Origin: Chitinophagaceae bacterium
GTDB taxonomy: Bacteria > Bacteroidota > Bacteroidia > Chitinophagales > Chitinophagaceae
Direction of reading: 5' to 3'
Assembly (NCBI GenBank): GCA_947456825.1
Contig: CANGTM010000009.1
Location: forward strand, 1 to 42,196
Length of the DNA: 42,196 bases
Positions 28,431 through 37,262 of the stretch are shown piece by piece; the first letter of the stretch is position 1, and each line of letters starts with the position of its first letter. The notes beneath the pieces are model-generated. The model was not told the origin of the DNA and made no database searches. It saw only the letters and a program-made list of their open reading frames with translations. The position numbers and the translations under genes were made by a program.

Positions 28431-29615
28431 ATGCAAACCAAGATCAACTTAGTCGTTGTGTTTTTCCTGCTGGCCTCCTTGTTGGGGTCAGCAGGTTTTT
28501 CTTCAACTGCCCTGTACGGGCAAACCATAAGACCCAATACGCAAAAGGAAATTAGAGTCTTTGATCCAACGAACCCCACCAATGGGAATGTTGGCATACG
28601 TGCCGCTACAGGAACATCCGGCTATACGATGATCTTGCCTGCCATTACGCCTGGCGTAAATCAGGTGCTTGGGGTAAGCAGCATTAATGCCGGTGTGGCA
28701 TCCCTTAACTGGACCACCTTATTATCAACGAGCATTGGAACTGGAGCCAGCGGTCAGGTTGCCTACTGGACCAGCACCAGTGCCCAGTCTGGTAGCAACA
28801 ACCTATTTTGGAATGCAGCGAATGCACGACTGGGTATCGGAACAAATATCCCCAGTGGCAAACTCAGTATCAATGAGTCTGGTAATAGTGATTTGAATGT
28901 AACTGTAACTTCAAGAGGGGCCAATAACAGAGCTACGCAGATCATTTTTGGTGTACAAAATAACTCATCAAGCCCTGTGGGCGGCTCCATTGGCAGTGAT
29001 GGAAAACGAAACGGAGGGTTGATTTTGAATGGAAATACAGATCCATTTGCCACAGCGCCAGCTCAAGTATACCTAAGCGCCGCTGGCGAACTATACGTTA
29101 ATCCGGACTTTAACGCTGGTGGCACTTTAACGGACAACGGAAACTTCAGACTACAGGTAATTGGAGATATCTATGCCGCATCGGCCAGGTTCACCAGTGT
29201 ATTAAGTGGCGCATCGGTAAGACCGCTAAGTTTGACCAGCGATGGAACCCTGACTGGCTCTACGTCCGATCAGCGACTGAAAAAAAATATAGTTACCATT
29301 CCGCATGCACTGGAAAAAGTCCTGGCCCTTCGAGGTGTCACCTTCAATTGGAAAGACAGTTCCGATCCCAAAAAAATGATGGGTATGATCGCGCAGGAGG
29401 TAAAGCAAGTGGTACCGGAGCTCGTCTTTCAAAATGAAAGCGATGGCTATTATGGGATAAACTACGGAGAAACAACTGGCCTGCTGGTGGAGGCCATCAA
29501 AGAGCAGCAAAAGATGATCCAAGAGCTTACAAAAGCTGTGGCCAAGCAAGGCCAAGAGGTCTTATTGCTGTTAAAAGAATTAAACAGTCTCAAACAACAA
29601 CTAAAAATTAAATAG
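28431..29615 (+). CDS. secreted protein with C-terminal S74 intramolecular chaperone (endosialidase chaperone-like) domain
   Basis: C-term SDQRLKKNIVTIPHALEKVLALRGVTFNWKDSSDPKKMMGMIAQEVKQVVPELVFQ...YGINYGETTGLLVEAIKEQQKMIQEL. Confidence 0.85.
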   Translation: MQTKINLVVVFFLLASLLGSAGFSSTALYGQTIRPNTQKEIRVFDPTNPTNGNVGIRAATGTSGYTMILPAITPGVNQVLGVSSINAGVASLNWTTLLSTSIGTGASGQVAYWTSTSAQSGSNNLFWNAANARLGIGTNIPSGKLSINESGNSDLNVTVTSRGANNRATQIIFGVQNNSSSPVGGSIGSDGKRNGGLILNGNTDPFATAPAQVYLSAAGELYVNPDFNAGGTLTDNGNFRLQVIGDIYAASARFTSVLSGASVRPLSLTSDGTLTGSTSDQRLKKNIVTIPHALEKVLALRGVTFNWKDSSDPKKMMGMIAQEVKQVVPELVFQNESDGYYGINYGETTGLLVEAIKEQQKMIQELTKAVAKQGQEVLLLLKELNSLKQQLKIK

Positions 29616-29624
29616 TACAGCTCT

Positions 29625-29885
29625 ATGAAAAAAATGTTCATTCCGATCGTAACGTTGGCATTAATTTTTCTATGCGCTTTTACTTCCGAAAAAATGTATG
29701 TCTTTCGCTTTAAAGAGACCCAGATCAACTATCATTGGCAAAACCTGGAAGCCATAAAGATATTAATGGACCAAAGCAGCCTACCTCACATTCAGGTCAA
29801 GCAGGCGGTGGCGGCTATTGACTCCCTACAAAAAGATATGCAGCGGGTCATGAGCATAGACACCTTGCCTGCGGAAAGCAGGTAG
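29625..29885 (+). CDS. small secreted or membrane-anchored hypothetical protein (86 aa)
   Basis: N-terminal hydrophobic segment; 9 bp after the S74 gene. Confidence 0.5.
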   Translation: MKKMFIPIVTLALIFLCAFTSEKMYVFRFKETQINYHWQNLEAIKILMDQSSLPHIQVKQAVAAIDSLQKDMQRVMSIDTLPAESR

Positions 29886-29949
29886 CGATCGAAGCGCCAA
29901 CCGATAGCAGGTCGATCATCTTCTAGTCAAGACTTCGTAAATTGAAGTC

Positions 29950-31149
29950 ATGATTTGGGTCAACGACCGATTTTGGATAGGCTGCGGGCTTATATTGGCT
30001 TTTCTTTTGGCCTCTTTTCGTGCCACCACCCAACCCGTACAGCCTGCTCCGCTTGCGCGTGTTCAGATTTTGCAAGTAACCGGAGGAGTTGTCATCATTC
30101 AAGCCAGACTTGCCCCTTTTAGCGATACGCTGCAGTTTATTTTTGACACCGGTAGCAGTGGCATTTCGCTGGACTCCACCACCGCCAGCTACCTCGGTCT
30201 TCGGCCAAGCTATGACGGGTTGCTGATTCGAGGTATAGCGGGCGTTCGTGAAGTACCTCAACTACGTAACCAAACGCTCACCGTTGGAGACTTACGTACC
30301 GACTCACTTAATTTCTATGTCAATGACTACAGTGTACTCACCTCCATTTATGGCGTACGAATAGACGGCGTAATTGGTTATGCGATGCTAAGCCGATATA
30401 TCGTAAGCATCGACTACAATAAACAGCTAATGGATTGGTATGCTCCTGGCGCTTTTGCCTACCCCAAAAAAGGATTACTACTAAATCCACAGATCAATCG
30501 GCTGCCCGCATACCCCTTTACGATCCAGGAGCTACAAACCAAGAACTATCCCATGCTGATAGACATAGGGGCCGGACTCAACCTGCTATTTTCGGAGCGA
30601 TTTGCGAAAGAAGCCGGGGTACTGGACCCCGAACGAAAAAGCTGGATTACATCTGGAGAAGGCATTGGCGGACAAATTGAATTACGATTAACATTGCTTC
30701 GAAGTCTTCGCATTGGCCCCTATCGTTTTAAAAAGGTGCCTATCACCATTTTTGATGATAGCAACAACGTAACCAATTATCCCCACTGGGCCGGACTGAT
30801 AGGGAACGACCTACTTCGACGATTTAATATCATCATCAATTACCCGGCGGTTGAGATTCACCTAAAGCCCAATCGTTTTTACTATGACGAATTTGACTAC
30901 GCCTACATCGGCATGGAGTTGTACCTGATCGATGGTTTAATAACGATCGGCTTTGTTGCCACCGGCTCCCCTGCTCAGGAGGCCGGACTCGAAGTGGGTG
31001 ATGAGATCGTAGCCATCAACAAGATCGTAGGCGGAAAACTGGATGCCTATAAAGCCGAACTAGCCCATGCTACCAAGAAAGTGGACGTCATCTACAAAAG
31101 AAAGGGGCGAATAGAAAGCACTACTGTAAAGGCAGTGAGGATCAAATAA
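29950..31149 (+). CDS. retropepsin-like aspartyl protease with C-terminal PDZ domain
   Basis: LQFIFDTGSSGISLDSTTASYLGL; second-lobe-like YPMLIDIGAGLNLLFS; PDZ ATGSPAQEAGLEVGDEIVAINKIVGGKL. Confidence 0.85.
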   Translation: MIWVNDRFWIGCGLILAFLLASFRATTQPVQPAPLARVQILQVTGGVVIIQARLAPFSDTLQFIFDTGSSGISLDSTTASYLGLRPSYDGLLIRGIAGVREVPQLRNQTLTVGDLRTDSLNFYVNDYSVLTSIYGVRIDGVIGYAMLSRYIVSIDYNKQLMDWYAPGAFAYPKKGLLLNPQINRLPAYPFTIQELQTKNYPMLIDIGAGLNLLFSERFAKEAGVLDPERKSWITSGEGIGGQIELRLTLLRSLRIGPYRFKKVPITIFDDSNNVTNYPHWAGLIGNDLLRRFNIIINYPAVEIHLKPNRFYYDEFDYAYIGMELYLIDGLITIGFVATGSPAQEAGLEVGDEIVAINKIVGGKLDAYKAELAHATKKVDVIYKRKGRIESTTVKAVRIK

Positions 31150-31290
31150 ATTAACATTGCAGTATCCTGCCCCAGAACAAGCGCCTGGTTTGCACAACAC
31201 TAGACCCATTTACTTTTACTCTCCACGATCAACTTTATCGCTCTTGTGTGGTCTGTATGACCTGGTGTCCCGCACCCCGGGAATGATCTC

Positions 31291-32307
31291 TCAATTACCA
31301 ATTAAATACCCCCAAGCATTATCAAATGCAGGCGCCACAGCACCTTGCGCTGTTTTTGGCACATACTGATCAAGGCAAATAACATTATGGTCGGGTAGCA
31401 ACAGCGTTATAGCGGCAGTTGCGGTCGTGATAAGCCTATTAGTGTTCCCATAGGGCGCTGAGGTATTGTCGATACTTACTGCTGTACCGGGAATGCCCAG
31501 GTCGTTCAACTGTCGTTGCACATTGGTATAGCTAAATACCTGATCGTTGGGGCTAATAAAAGAGTACACCTTCGAAATCGGGGTTGCGCCAGACTCAAAC
31601 ACCCAAGCGGCACTTGCCCCTAAAAAGGAATTCCAGTCAATAGATGCAAAACAAAGGGCCTTGCTCAATACAACTTTCTTGGAGATATAGACAGCATGGC
31701 CCCCACCCTGCGAATGGCCCGCCAGGACACACTTACTCCAATCCACTTGACCATTTAGAAGATATTGACCCCAATTCTGTGTGGGATAGGTAGCGTTCAA
31801 ATACTGTAATAATTTAGTTAGTCGCCCCCGTATGGAGTTATCGGGGTTTACATTGATAGCCATGCTTTGATCGGATCCATCGAATACCTCTTGCCGACAA
31901 CGACCAAAAGAAGTATTGTCCGAATTAGTACCGGAAGCTATATAAATCTCCGAGCCATTAGGATACATCAAACCAATGGAATGGTAGCCCATAGCGGCCG
32001 CCTTTTGGGTGATAAGTGTATACACAGAGGGAAACCCAGAAGTTCCCGGAAGAAAAACAAAAAGCTTGTTCTTAGCAACTACCCTTGTATCGAAATAGAC
32101 ATAATGCGGGTTATCAAAAGAATTGATAGCGTTGTTGGTAGTTGATGGATTGATCACGTACTCATAAAGCTTCTTAACGGGAGCAGGATCATTATTGCCG
32201 GCATTACCACCGTTGCTACCCTTTTTGGAGCAGGCGAATAAAATTGGAACAAATAAAAAAGCTATTCGCCTGAAAGAAAATCGAGGAACATTGATCAATG
32301 CATACAT
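31291..32307 (-). CDS. secreted alpha/beta-hydrolase-fold putative lipoprotein
   Basis: FLFVPILFACSKKG lipobox; nucleophile elbow CVLAGHSQGGGHAVYI; late DHNVICL His. Confidence 0.75.
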   Translation of the reverse strand: MYALINVPRFSFRRIAFLFVPILFACSKKGSNGGNAGNNDPAPVKKLYEYVINPSTTNNAINSFDNPHYVYFDTRVVAKNKLFVFLPGTSGFPSVYTLITQKAAAMGYHSIGLMYPNGSEIYIASGTNSDNTSFGRCRQEVFDGSDQSMAINVNPDNSIRGRLTKLLQYLNATYPTQNWGQYLLNGQVDWSKCVLAGHSQGGGHAVYISKKVVLSKALCFASIDWNSFLGASAAWVFESGATPISKVYSFISPNDQVFSYTNVQRQLNDLGIPGTAVSIDNTSAPYGNTNRLITTATAAITLLLPDHNVICLDQYVPKTAQGAVAPAFDNAWGYLIGN

Positions 32308-32438
32308 ACAAATACAAAAAAAGTAAATACAGGGGATAAAATAGTACGAGTTTTCACTTATTCTTTAAAGAGTTGTGTTAAAAGTAACTATTATATTTAC
32401 AAAAAAATAATCCACACTAAATAATCAATCATCAGAGC

Positions 32439-32909
32439 ATGAACCAGCCAAAAGAGTCTTGGAGCACCCCAACAATTGAATCACTATCCGTAGATCTGAT
32501 CAGGCAGCAAGAAGAGGAGATTTTATATCATCTCCTAAATTCAGAGGAGGCCTTCAGGCTAGTTACCGGAACCACTTCTGATTACCGCCTGAAAGAGGAT
32601 AAACGTGAATATGATGCAATTGCATTACTACAAAATATTCCGACATACGACTTTCGCTGGAAGGAGTCCGGTCATCGTGAGTACGGTGTTATGGCTCATG
32701 AACTTCAGGCTGTTTTACCTTATCTGGTTTTCGGAGAGAAGAACGACATCGACGAAAGCGGGCAAATCATCCCTCAAAAGGTCAATTATTCCAAGTTGGT
32801 TCCAATTCTCATTAGTGCCATACAGCAACAACAATCGGTAATCCAAGAACTATCCACCCGGGTAGAGGAAATAGCTGCCCTACAACCAAACGAATCCACC
32901 ACCTGCTAA
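32439..32909 (+). CDS. stand-alone S74 chaperone-like protein without a visible signal peptide
   Basis: TSDYRLKEDKREYDAIALLQNIPTYDFRWKESGHREYGVMAHELQAVLPYLVFGEK...VNYSKLVPILISAIQQQQSVIQEL matches the S74 pattern of 28431-29615. Confidence 0.7.
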   Translation: MNQPKESWSTPTIESLSVDLIRQQEEEILYHLLNSEEAFRLVTGTTSDYRLKEDKREYDAIALLQNIPTYDFRWKESGHREYGVMAHELQAVLPYLVFGEKNDIDESGQIIPQKVNYSKLVPILISAIQQQQSVIQELSTRVEEIAALQPNESTTC

Positions 32910-32927
32910 TCTATCAATCTACTAGCC

Positions 32928-34457
32928 ATGACATTTTCAAAAAAATCCGTAGCGATACTTTCAATAGCCTCTTTGCTTTGCTCTAGCCTATCCTTTTCGC
33001 AGTCTTGCCCCATTTTTGACCGACGCAACAACGGAAATGGCCAGGCCAATACCTGTGGTACATCCACGCCGCCGAGTGCTCTTGTTTCGGCAGGTTATGA
33101 TAAAACAGGAGAATTTCAATTTGTCAGATCTACCTCTCCAAATGCAGTTTACACAAGAAACAAAGTATGGCAAAACGGGGTCTTATACCAAGATGGCGCC
33201 AACTTAGTTACACCCAATACTATTTGGTTTGGAGATTACATCGGCACTAACAACCCGCCTCAAATCTGCTTCTATGCCACCAACACCGCTGGCAATAATG
33301 GTGTTCCTCCTGCCGCCAACTGGACCTTTGAGCTGCAATCAGGAACCACGACGTTTACCTGTACTATCAACACAGCTGGTACAACATTCAATGCGGGAAC
33401 AATTTCAGGGGACCAAACCATCTGCAGCGGTTCTACGCCAGCCCCATTCACCAGTACGGCCGCTGCCAGTGGAAGCGGCTGTTCAGGAAGTCCTACTTAC
33501 CAATGGCAACGATCTACAGTTTCCAGCACCAGCGGGTATGCGAATATAGCAGGAGCCAACCAAGCCACCTACAGCGCCGGTGCTCTTACGCAAACAACCT
33601 ACTTTCAGCGAGTGGCCAACTGTGGTGCTGACCTCTCGCTGTCCTCATTGCCCATTACGGTCACTGTTCTCAACGCCGGCACTATTAGTCCTTCTACCGG
33701 TTTCAATTGGAACGCTTCTACCACCTCTCCAACTTTTACATCCAGCGGAAATAGCGGAGGAACCTGGTCAAGTTCCAATCCTGGCATTTCAATAGGAGCC
33801 TCTTCAGGAGTAGTTTCAGTACTAACCCCTCCTGCAAGCGGAACTTCAACAACTACCACTATCAGCTATAGCGTGGCTGCTGGAGGTACCACCTGCACCA
33901 CTACCAGACTTGTTACCATAACCAATACCGGCGGTGTCTTACCCGTCACCTGGAGCGAAGTGGCTGCTCAAAAAAGTGGTAACATGGTACTAGTCAAATG
34001 GTCCACTGCCACTGAGATCAACACTAAAGACTTCATAATAGAATACAGCAACAATACCCAACAGTGGCAGCAATTATCTACCGTAATGGCTGCAGGCAAT
34101 AGCACTACAATTAAAAATTATTCGTATTTGCACCAAACACCTTTAAAGGGCAACACCTACAATTACTACCGAATACTGCAGCGTGACATCGACGACAAAT
34201 TCAGCTATAGCAAGATCGTAAGTATCCTCTTCAATGAACCAGGTGCTGATGTAATTGTCTACCCCAACCCTGCTAGTGAAATCATAACCATTTATTTGGC
34301 AGATGCCAATGAAGTGAGATTATTGAACGCCGGTGGAGCGTTGGTTTGGAAAGGAGTGTTAGCTGCCGGAAATAATCAGCTGCCGGTGAACAACCTGAGC
34401 AAGGGAATCTATTTTGTAGTAGTCAATAATAAATCGATTAGACTATTCATAGATTAA
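32928..34457 (+). CDS. secreted Ser/Thr/Gly-rich protein with T9SS C-terminal sorting domain
   Basis: Signal peptide; Ig/PKD-like repeats rich in S/T/G; VYPNPASEIITIYLADANEVRLLNAGGALVWKG...LPVNNLSKGIYFVVVNNKSIRLFID. Confidence 0.8.
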   Translation: MTFSKKSVAILSIASLLCSSLSFSQSCPIFDRRNNGNGQANTCGTSTPPSALVSAGYDKTGEFQFVRSTSPNAVYTRNKVWQNGVLYQDGANLVTPNTIWFGDYIGTNNPPQICFYATNTAGNNGVPPAANWTFELQSGTTTFTCTINTAGTTFNAGTISGDQTICSGSTPAPFTSTAAASGSGCSGSPTYQWQRSTVSSTSGYANIAGANQATYSAGALTQTTYFQRVANCGADLSLSSLPITVTVLNAGTISPSTGFNWNASTTSPTFTSSGNSGGTWSSSNPGISIGASSGVVSVLTPPASGTSTTTTISYSVAAGGTTCTTTRLVTITNTGGVLPVTWSEVAAQKSGNMVLVKWSTATEINTKDFIIEYSNNTQQWQQLSTVMAAGNSTTIKNYSYLHQTPLKGNTYNYYRILQRDIDDKFSYSKIVSILFNEPGADVIVYPNPASEIITIYLADANEVRLLNAGGALVWKGVLAAGNNQLPVNNLSKGIYFVVVNNKSIRLFID

Positions 34458-34523
34458 CTGACCGATATTGCACCTGGTCTGAAACCAACTTGTGCTAAGG
34501 CCAAGAGAACTTAGACGTCTTCT

Positions 34524-35297
34524 ATGAACCTAGACTCTCTTTTAGGGTCATTTGAACCCGTCTCGCTTGAGCAGACCAACGAACAGGCTTCGCTATTAAA
34601 GCGATACGATACCAAGTACGTAATAAGACCCGAACAATTACCGGCCATTTTATCACATTGGACCAATACACATCGCGTACTCGAGATCAACAATAAGCGG
34701 ATATTCCGCTACCACAGCGTATACTATGATACACCCGGACTTAGGCTCTATCATGCGCATCATGCAGGGGCCGGCAACCGGGTAAAGTTCAGGATTCGAG
34801 AATATGTCGATACCCAACTAAGCTATTGCGAGATCAAGAAACGTGACAACCGGGGAGTTACCGAAAAGCAAAGAACACGCATCAAGGATAAAGATTTAGT
34901 ATCCTCAATTATGCATCAAACCAGCTCGGAATATCCACGGCATACCCACAACGAAGCGTTGCAAGAAACCCTTCAAGTTGACTACGACAGGGTCACCCTG
35001 GTAGCTAAACAAGGGGGTGAGCGCATCACCATCGATCTTAATCTATGCTATTGTGCCAATGACCGTCGTGCAGAATTCCCCGAAAGAGTGATCATAGAAA
35101 TAAAAAGACCTCGGGGTGTAATTGCAGCCGAGCAGCGCTATTTTCGGACAATAGGAATTCGTTCGGGCTCCATCAGCAAATACTGCTTAGGTATTTTATC
35201 TCTTTATCCAACGGCAAAGCACCATCACTTTAGATTACCATTACGTATATTAGCCAAACAACTGTCCCACCATGCACCTGCTACAAGTTTCCGCTGA
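34524..35297 (+). CDS. VTC-domain (polyphosphate polymerase-like, triphosphate-tunnel) protein
   Basis: RYDTKYVIRPEQLPAIL, YHSVYYDTPGLRLYHAHHAGAGNRVKFRIREYVDTQLSYCEIKKRDNRGVTEKQRTRI, VIIEIKRP, SGSISKYCLGI. Confidence 0.85.
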   Translation: MNLDSLLGSFEPVSLEQTNEQASLLKRYDTKYVIRPEQLPAILSHWTNTHRVLEINNKRIFRYHSVYYDTPGLRLYHAHHAGAGNRVKFRIREYVDTQLSYCEIKKRDNRGVTEKQRTRIKDKDLVSSIMHQTSSEYPRHTHNEALQETLQVDYDRVTLVAKQGGERITIDLNLCYCANDRRAEFPERVIIEIKRPRGVIAAEQRYFRTIGIRSGSISKYCLGILSLYPTAKHHHFRLPLRILAKQLSHHAPATSFR

Positions 35298-35877
35298 ACA
35301 AGGAATAGAACTGTTTGAAAAATTGAACGGCAAATTTGTTGTTCGGTTCGCCATCGATCTGTTGACCACTTTTGTCATCGTGCGACTCATCTATTATAGA
35401 CATTACAAAAGAACCGACCTGTTCCTAACTTTTTTCGCGTTCAACGTCGCCATTTTCCTTATTACCTATTTACTCAACAAAGTAGAGATGACGTTGGGTG
35501 CAGCCTTCGGCTTGTTCGCTGTTTTTTCTATGCTCCGATACCGTACCGAAAATATATCGGCCAAAGACATGACCTACCTATTTATCGTGATCGCTGTAGG
35601 CCTGGTGATGGCGATCAGCAAAGGAGGATGGGACGAGCTGGGGCTAATTGGCGCTATATTGATTCTGCTGATGGGGCTGTTGGAAAATAACAAGATTGTA
35701 AAGCGAGAACTTTATCATGATGTAACCTACGACCGTATTGAATTGATCGCTCCCGATAGGCGTTCCGAATTGATCGCAGACCTAAACGCACGAACGGGTC
35801 TGAACATTACACGTATCGAGATCGGAAATATCGATCTGCTTAGAGACACTGCCCGTATTACCATTTACTATTTCTAA
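35272..35877 (+). CDS. DUF4956-like membrane protein
   Basis: Multi-TM; GAAFGLFAVFSMLRYRTENISAKDMTYLFIVIAVGL...LNARTGLNITRIEIGNIDLLRDTARITIYY; overlaps the VTC gene by 26 bp. Confidence 0.8.
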   Translation: MHLLQVSAEQGIELFEKLNGKFVVRFAIDLLTTFVIVRLIYYRHYKRTDLFLTFFAFNVAIFLITYLLNKVEMTLGAAFGLFAVFSMLRYRTENISAKDMTYLFIVIAVGLVMAISKGGWDELGLIGAILILLMGLLENNKIVKRELYHDVTYDRIELIAPDRRSELIADLNARTGLNITRIEIGNIDLLRDTARITIYYF

Positions 35878-35879
35878 CT

Positions 35880-36557
35880 ATGAAGTATCCCCTACTGTCG
35901 CTACTGCTGGTCATCTCTTTTTCGACCTTTGGACAAACGAGTGCCACTGACCCTGTAGACGTTTTGGGCTGGTATGGAACCAGCATAACTTTTGACCTAA
36001 AGAAAAAATGGGAGCTAGGAATTGACTATCAGGCACGATTTCAAAATAATCTGGCCTCATACAAAGGCTCTTATATCAGTTTTTCCGGATCAAAAATGGT
36101 TCACAAGAGAATCGGAGTACAGGCAGAATACCGATTAGGCTTTGTGCAAGGATCTTCTTTTCATCGATTTTCCTTGGGAGGGGAATACGAGCCTAAGATC
36201 GCAAAGACAAACCTGGGACTTCGTTTACTCGTATTAAATAATATTCAGGACTTCATGGATCCTGCTGATGCAAGCCAAAGCGAACTGTTTTGGAGAGCCA
36301 GAATAAAGTGGGGATTGCCGATCAATAAAAAATGGTCAGCCTACTTGGCTTTTGAGCCGGTGATGAAATTTGGCGGTAACCGCTTTGTCGATAACATACG
36401 TAACACTGCTGGAATAAAACGACGCCTATCTAAGAGCGCTCGACTAGATCTTTATTATATGTATCGTCCCGACTATGCGAAAGCAAAGTACAATCGTACC
36501 TTTCATGTAGTGGGTATGAACGTTGACTTTAGAGCAGCACGTAAAAAGAAAAAATAG
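35880..36557 (+). CDS. DUF2490-like outer-membrane beta-barrel protein
   Basis: Signal peptide; beta-rich; LGWYGTSITFDLKKKWELGIDYQARFQNN...RLSKSARLDLYYMYRPDYAKAKYNRTFHVVGMNVDF. Confidence 0.7.
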   Translation: MKYPLLSLLLVISFSTFGQTSATDPVDVLGWYGTSITFDLKKKWELGIDYQARFQNNLASYKGSYISFSGSKMVHKRIGVQAEYRLGFVQGSSFHRFSLGGEYEPKIAKTNLGLRLLVLNNIQDFMDPADASQSELFWRARIKWGLPINKKWSAYLAFEPVMKFGGNRFVDNIRNTAGIKRRLSKSARLDLYYMYRPDYAKAKYNRTFHVVGMNVDFRAARKKKK

Positions 36558-36590
36558 AGGTTGCTTAAAGCAACGCGCGTGTTAAAAGAC

Positions 36591-37262
36591 CTAGTTGAGC
36601 ATAGAAGAATAGGTGTACCTGACAACTCCCCGTTGATGCTTATTTGCCTCTCGGACCATAGCCTTGGCTACCGCGGATGCTGTTATTGGTCGGTAACGAG
36701 CAGGCATCATTGGGGATAGTAAAGGCATCAAGTATTGGCTTACCTTTTCTCCCAGCCTGAACTCCTTTCTTTCGCCCAACAGCAAAGAGGGCTGAAATAT
36801 ACCTATGTACGGAATGTTCATAGCAGCGATTCTATCCTCTACCTCCCCTTTTATCCGTAAATAGAAATTTCCACTGCTGGCATTGGCACCAACAGATGAA
36901 ACCACTAGCAATGACGAGATCTGGTTATAAGCACAAGCGGCCGCAACTGATACGGGAATATCGTGATCAATTCTCCTATAGGCTACCCTATCGCCCTTTA
37001 CCTGCTTTTGAGTCGTTCCAACAGCAACGAAAACCGCGTCAAAGCCCCTAAGTGCATGATTTAACTGCTCTTGCTTAGAAAAGTCAACCTTTACCTCCGT
37101 CAGTTTCGGATCACTCAACGCTAATGAGCGCCGTACGATAAGCGTAATAGAAGCTGCAGATTGCTGTTGCAACTCCTGTAAGATATGACCACCGATTAAT
37201 CCGCTGGCTCCGACAATTGCATAATTTGGCATAGAAGTGAAGGTAGAACAATCAATACTCAA
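36591..37262 (-). CDS. NAD(P)H-binding atypical SDR protein
   Basis: YAIVGASGLIGGHILQEL dinucleotide fold; FDAVFVAVGTTQKQVKGDRVAYRRIDHD; FQPSLLLGERKEFRLGE. Confidence 0.85.
   Translation of the reverse strand: MSIDCSTFTSMPNYAIVGASGLIGGHILQELQQQSAASITLIVRRSLALSDPKLTEVKVDFSKQEQLNHALRGFDAVFVAVGTTQKQVKGDRVAYRRIDHDIPVSVAAACAYNQISSLLVVSSVGANASSGNFYLRIKGEVEDRIAAMNIPYIGIFQPSLLLGERKEFRLGEKVSQYLMPLLSPMMPARYRPITASAVAKAMVREANKHQRGVVRYTYSSMLN

Noticed and set aside
26401-32909. Possible prophage, because of tail-fibre-like and S74 domains
   Set aside because: No capsid, portal, terminase, integrase or lysis genes; proteins carry bacterial signal peptides and T9SS tails occur in the same block.
36560-36574. 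Small hairpin GTTGC-TTAAA-GCAAC after the DUF2490-like gene
   Set aside because: Five-bp stem without a T-run; too weak to call a terminator.
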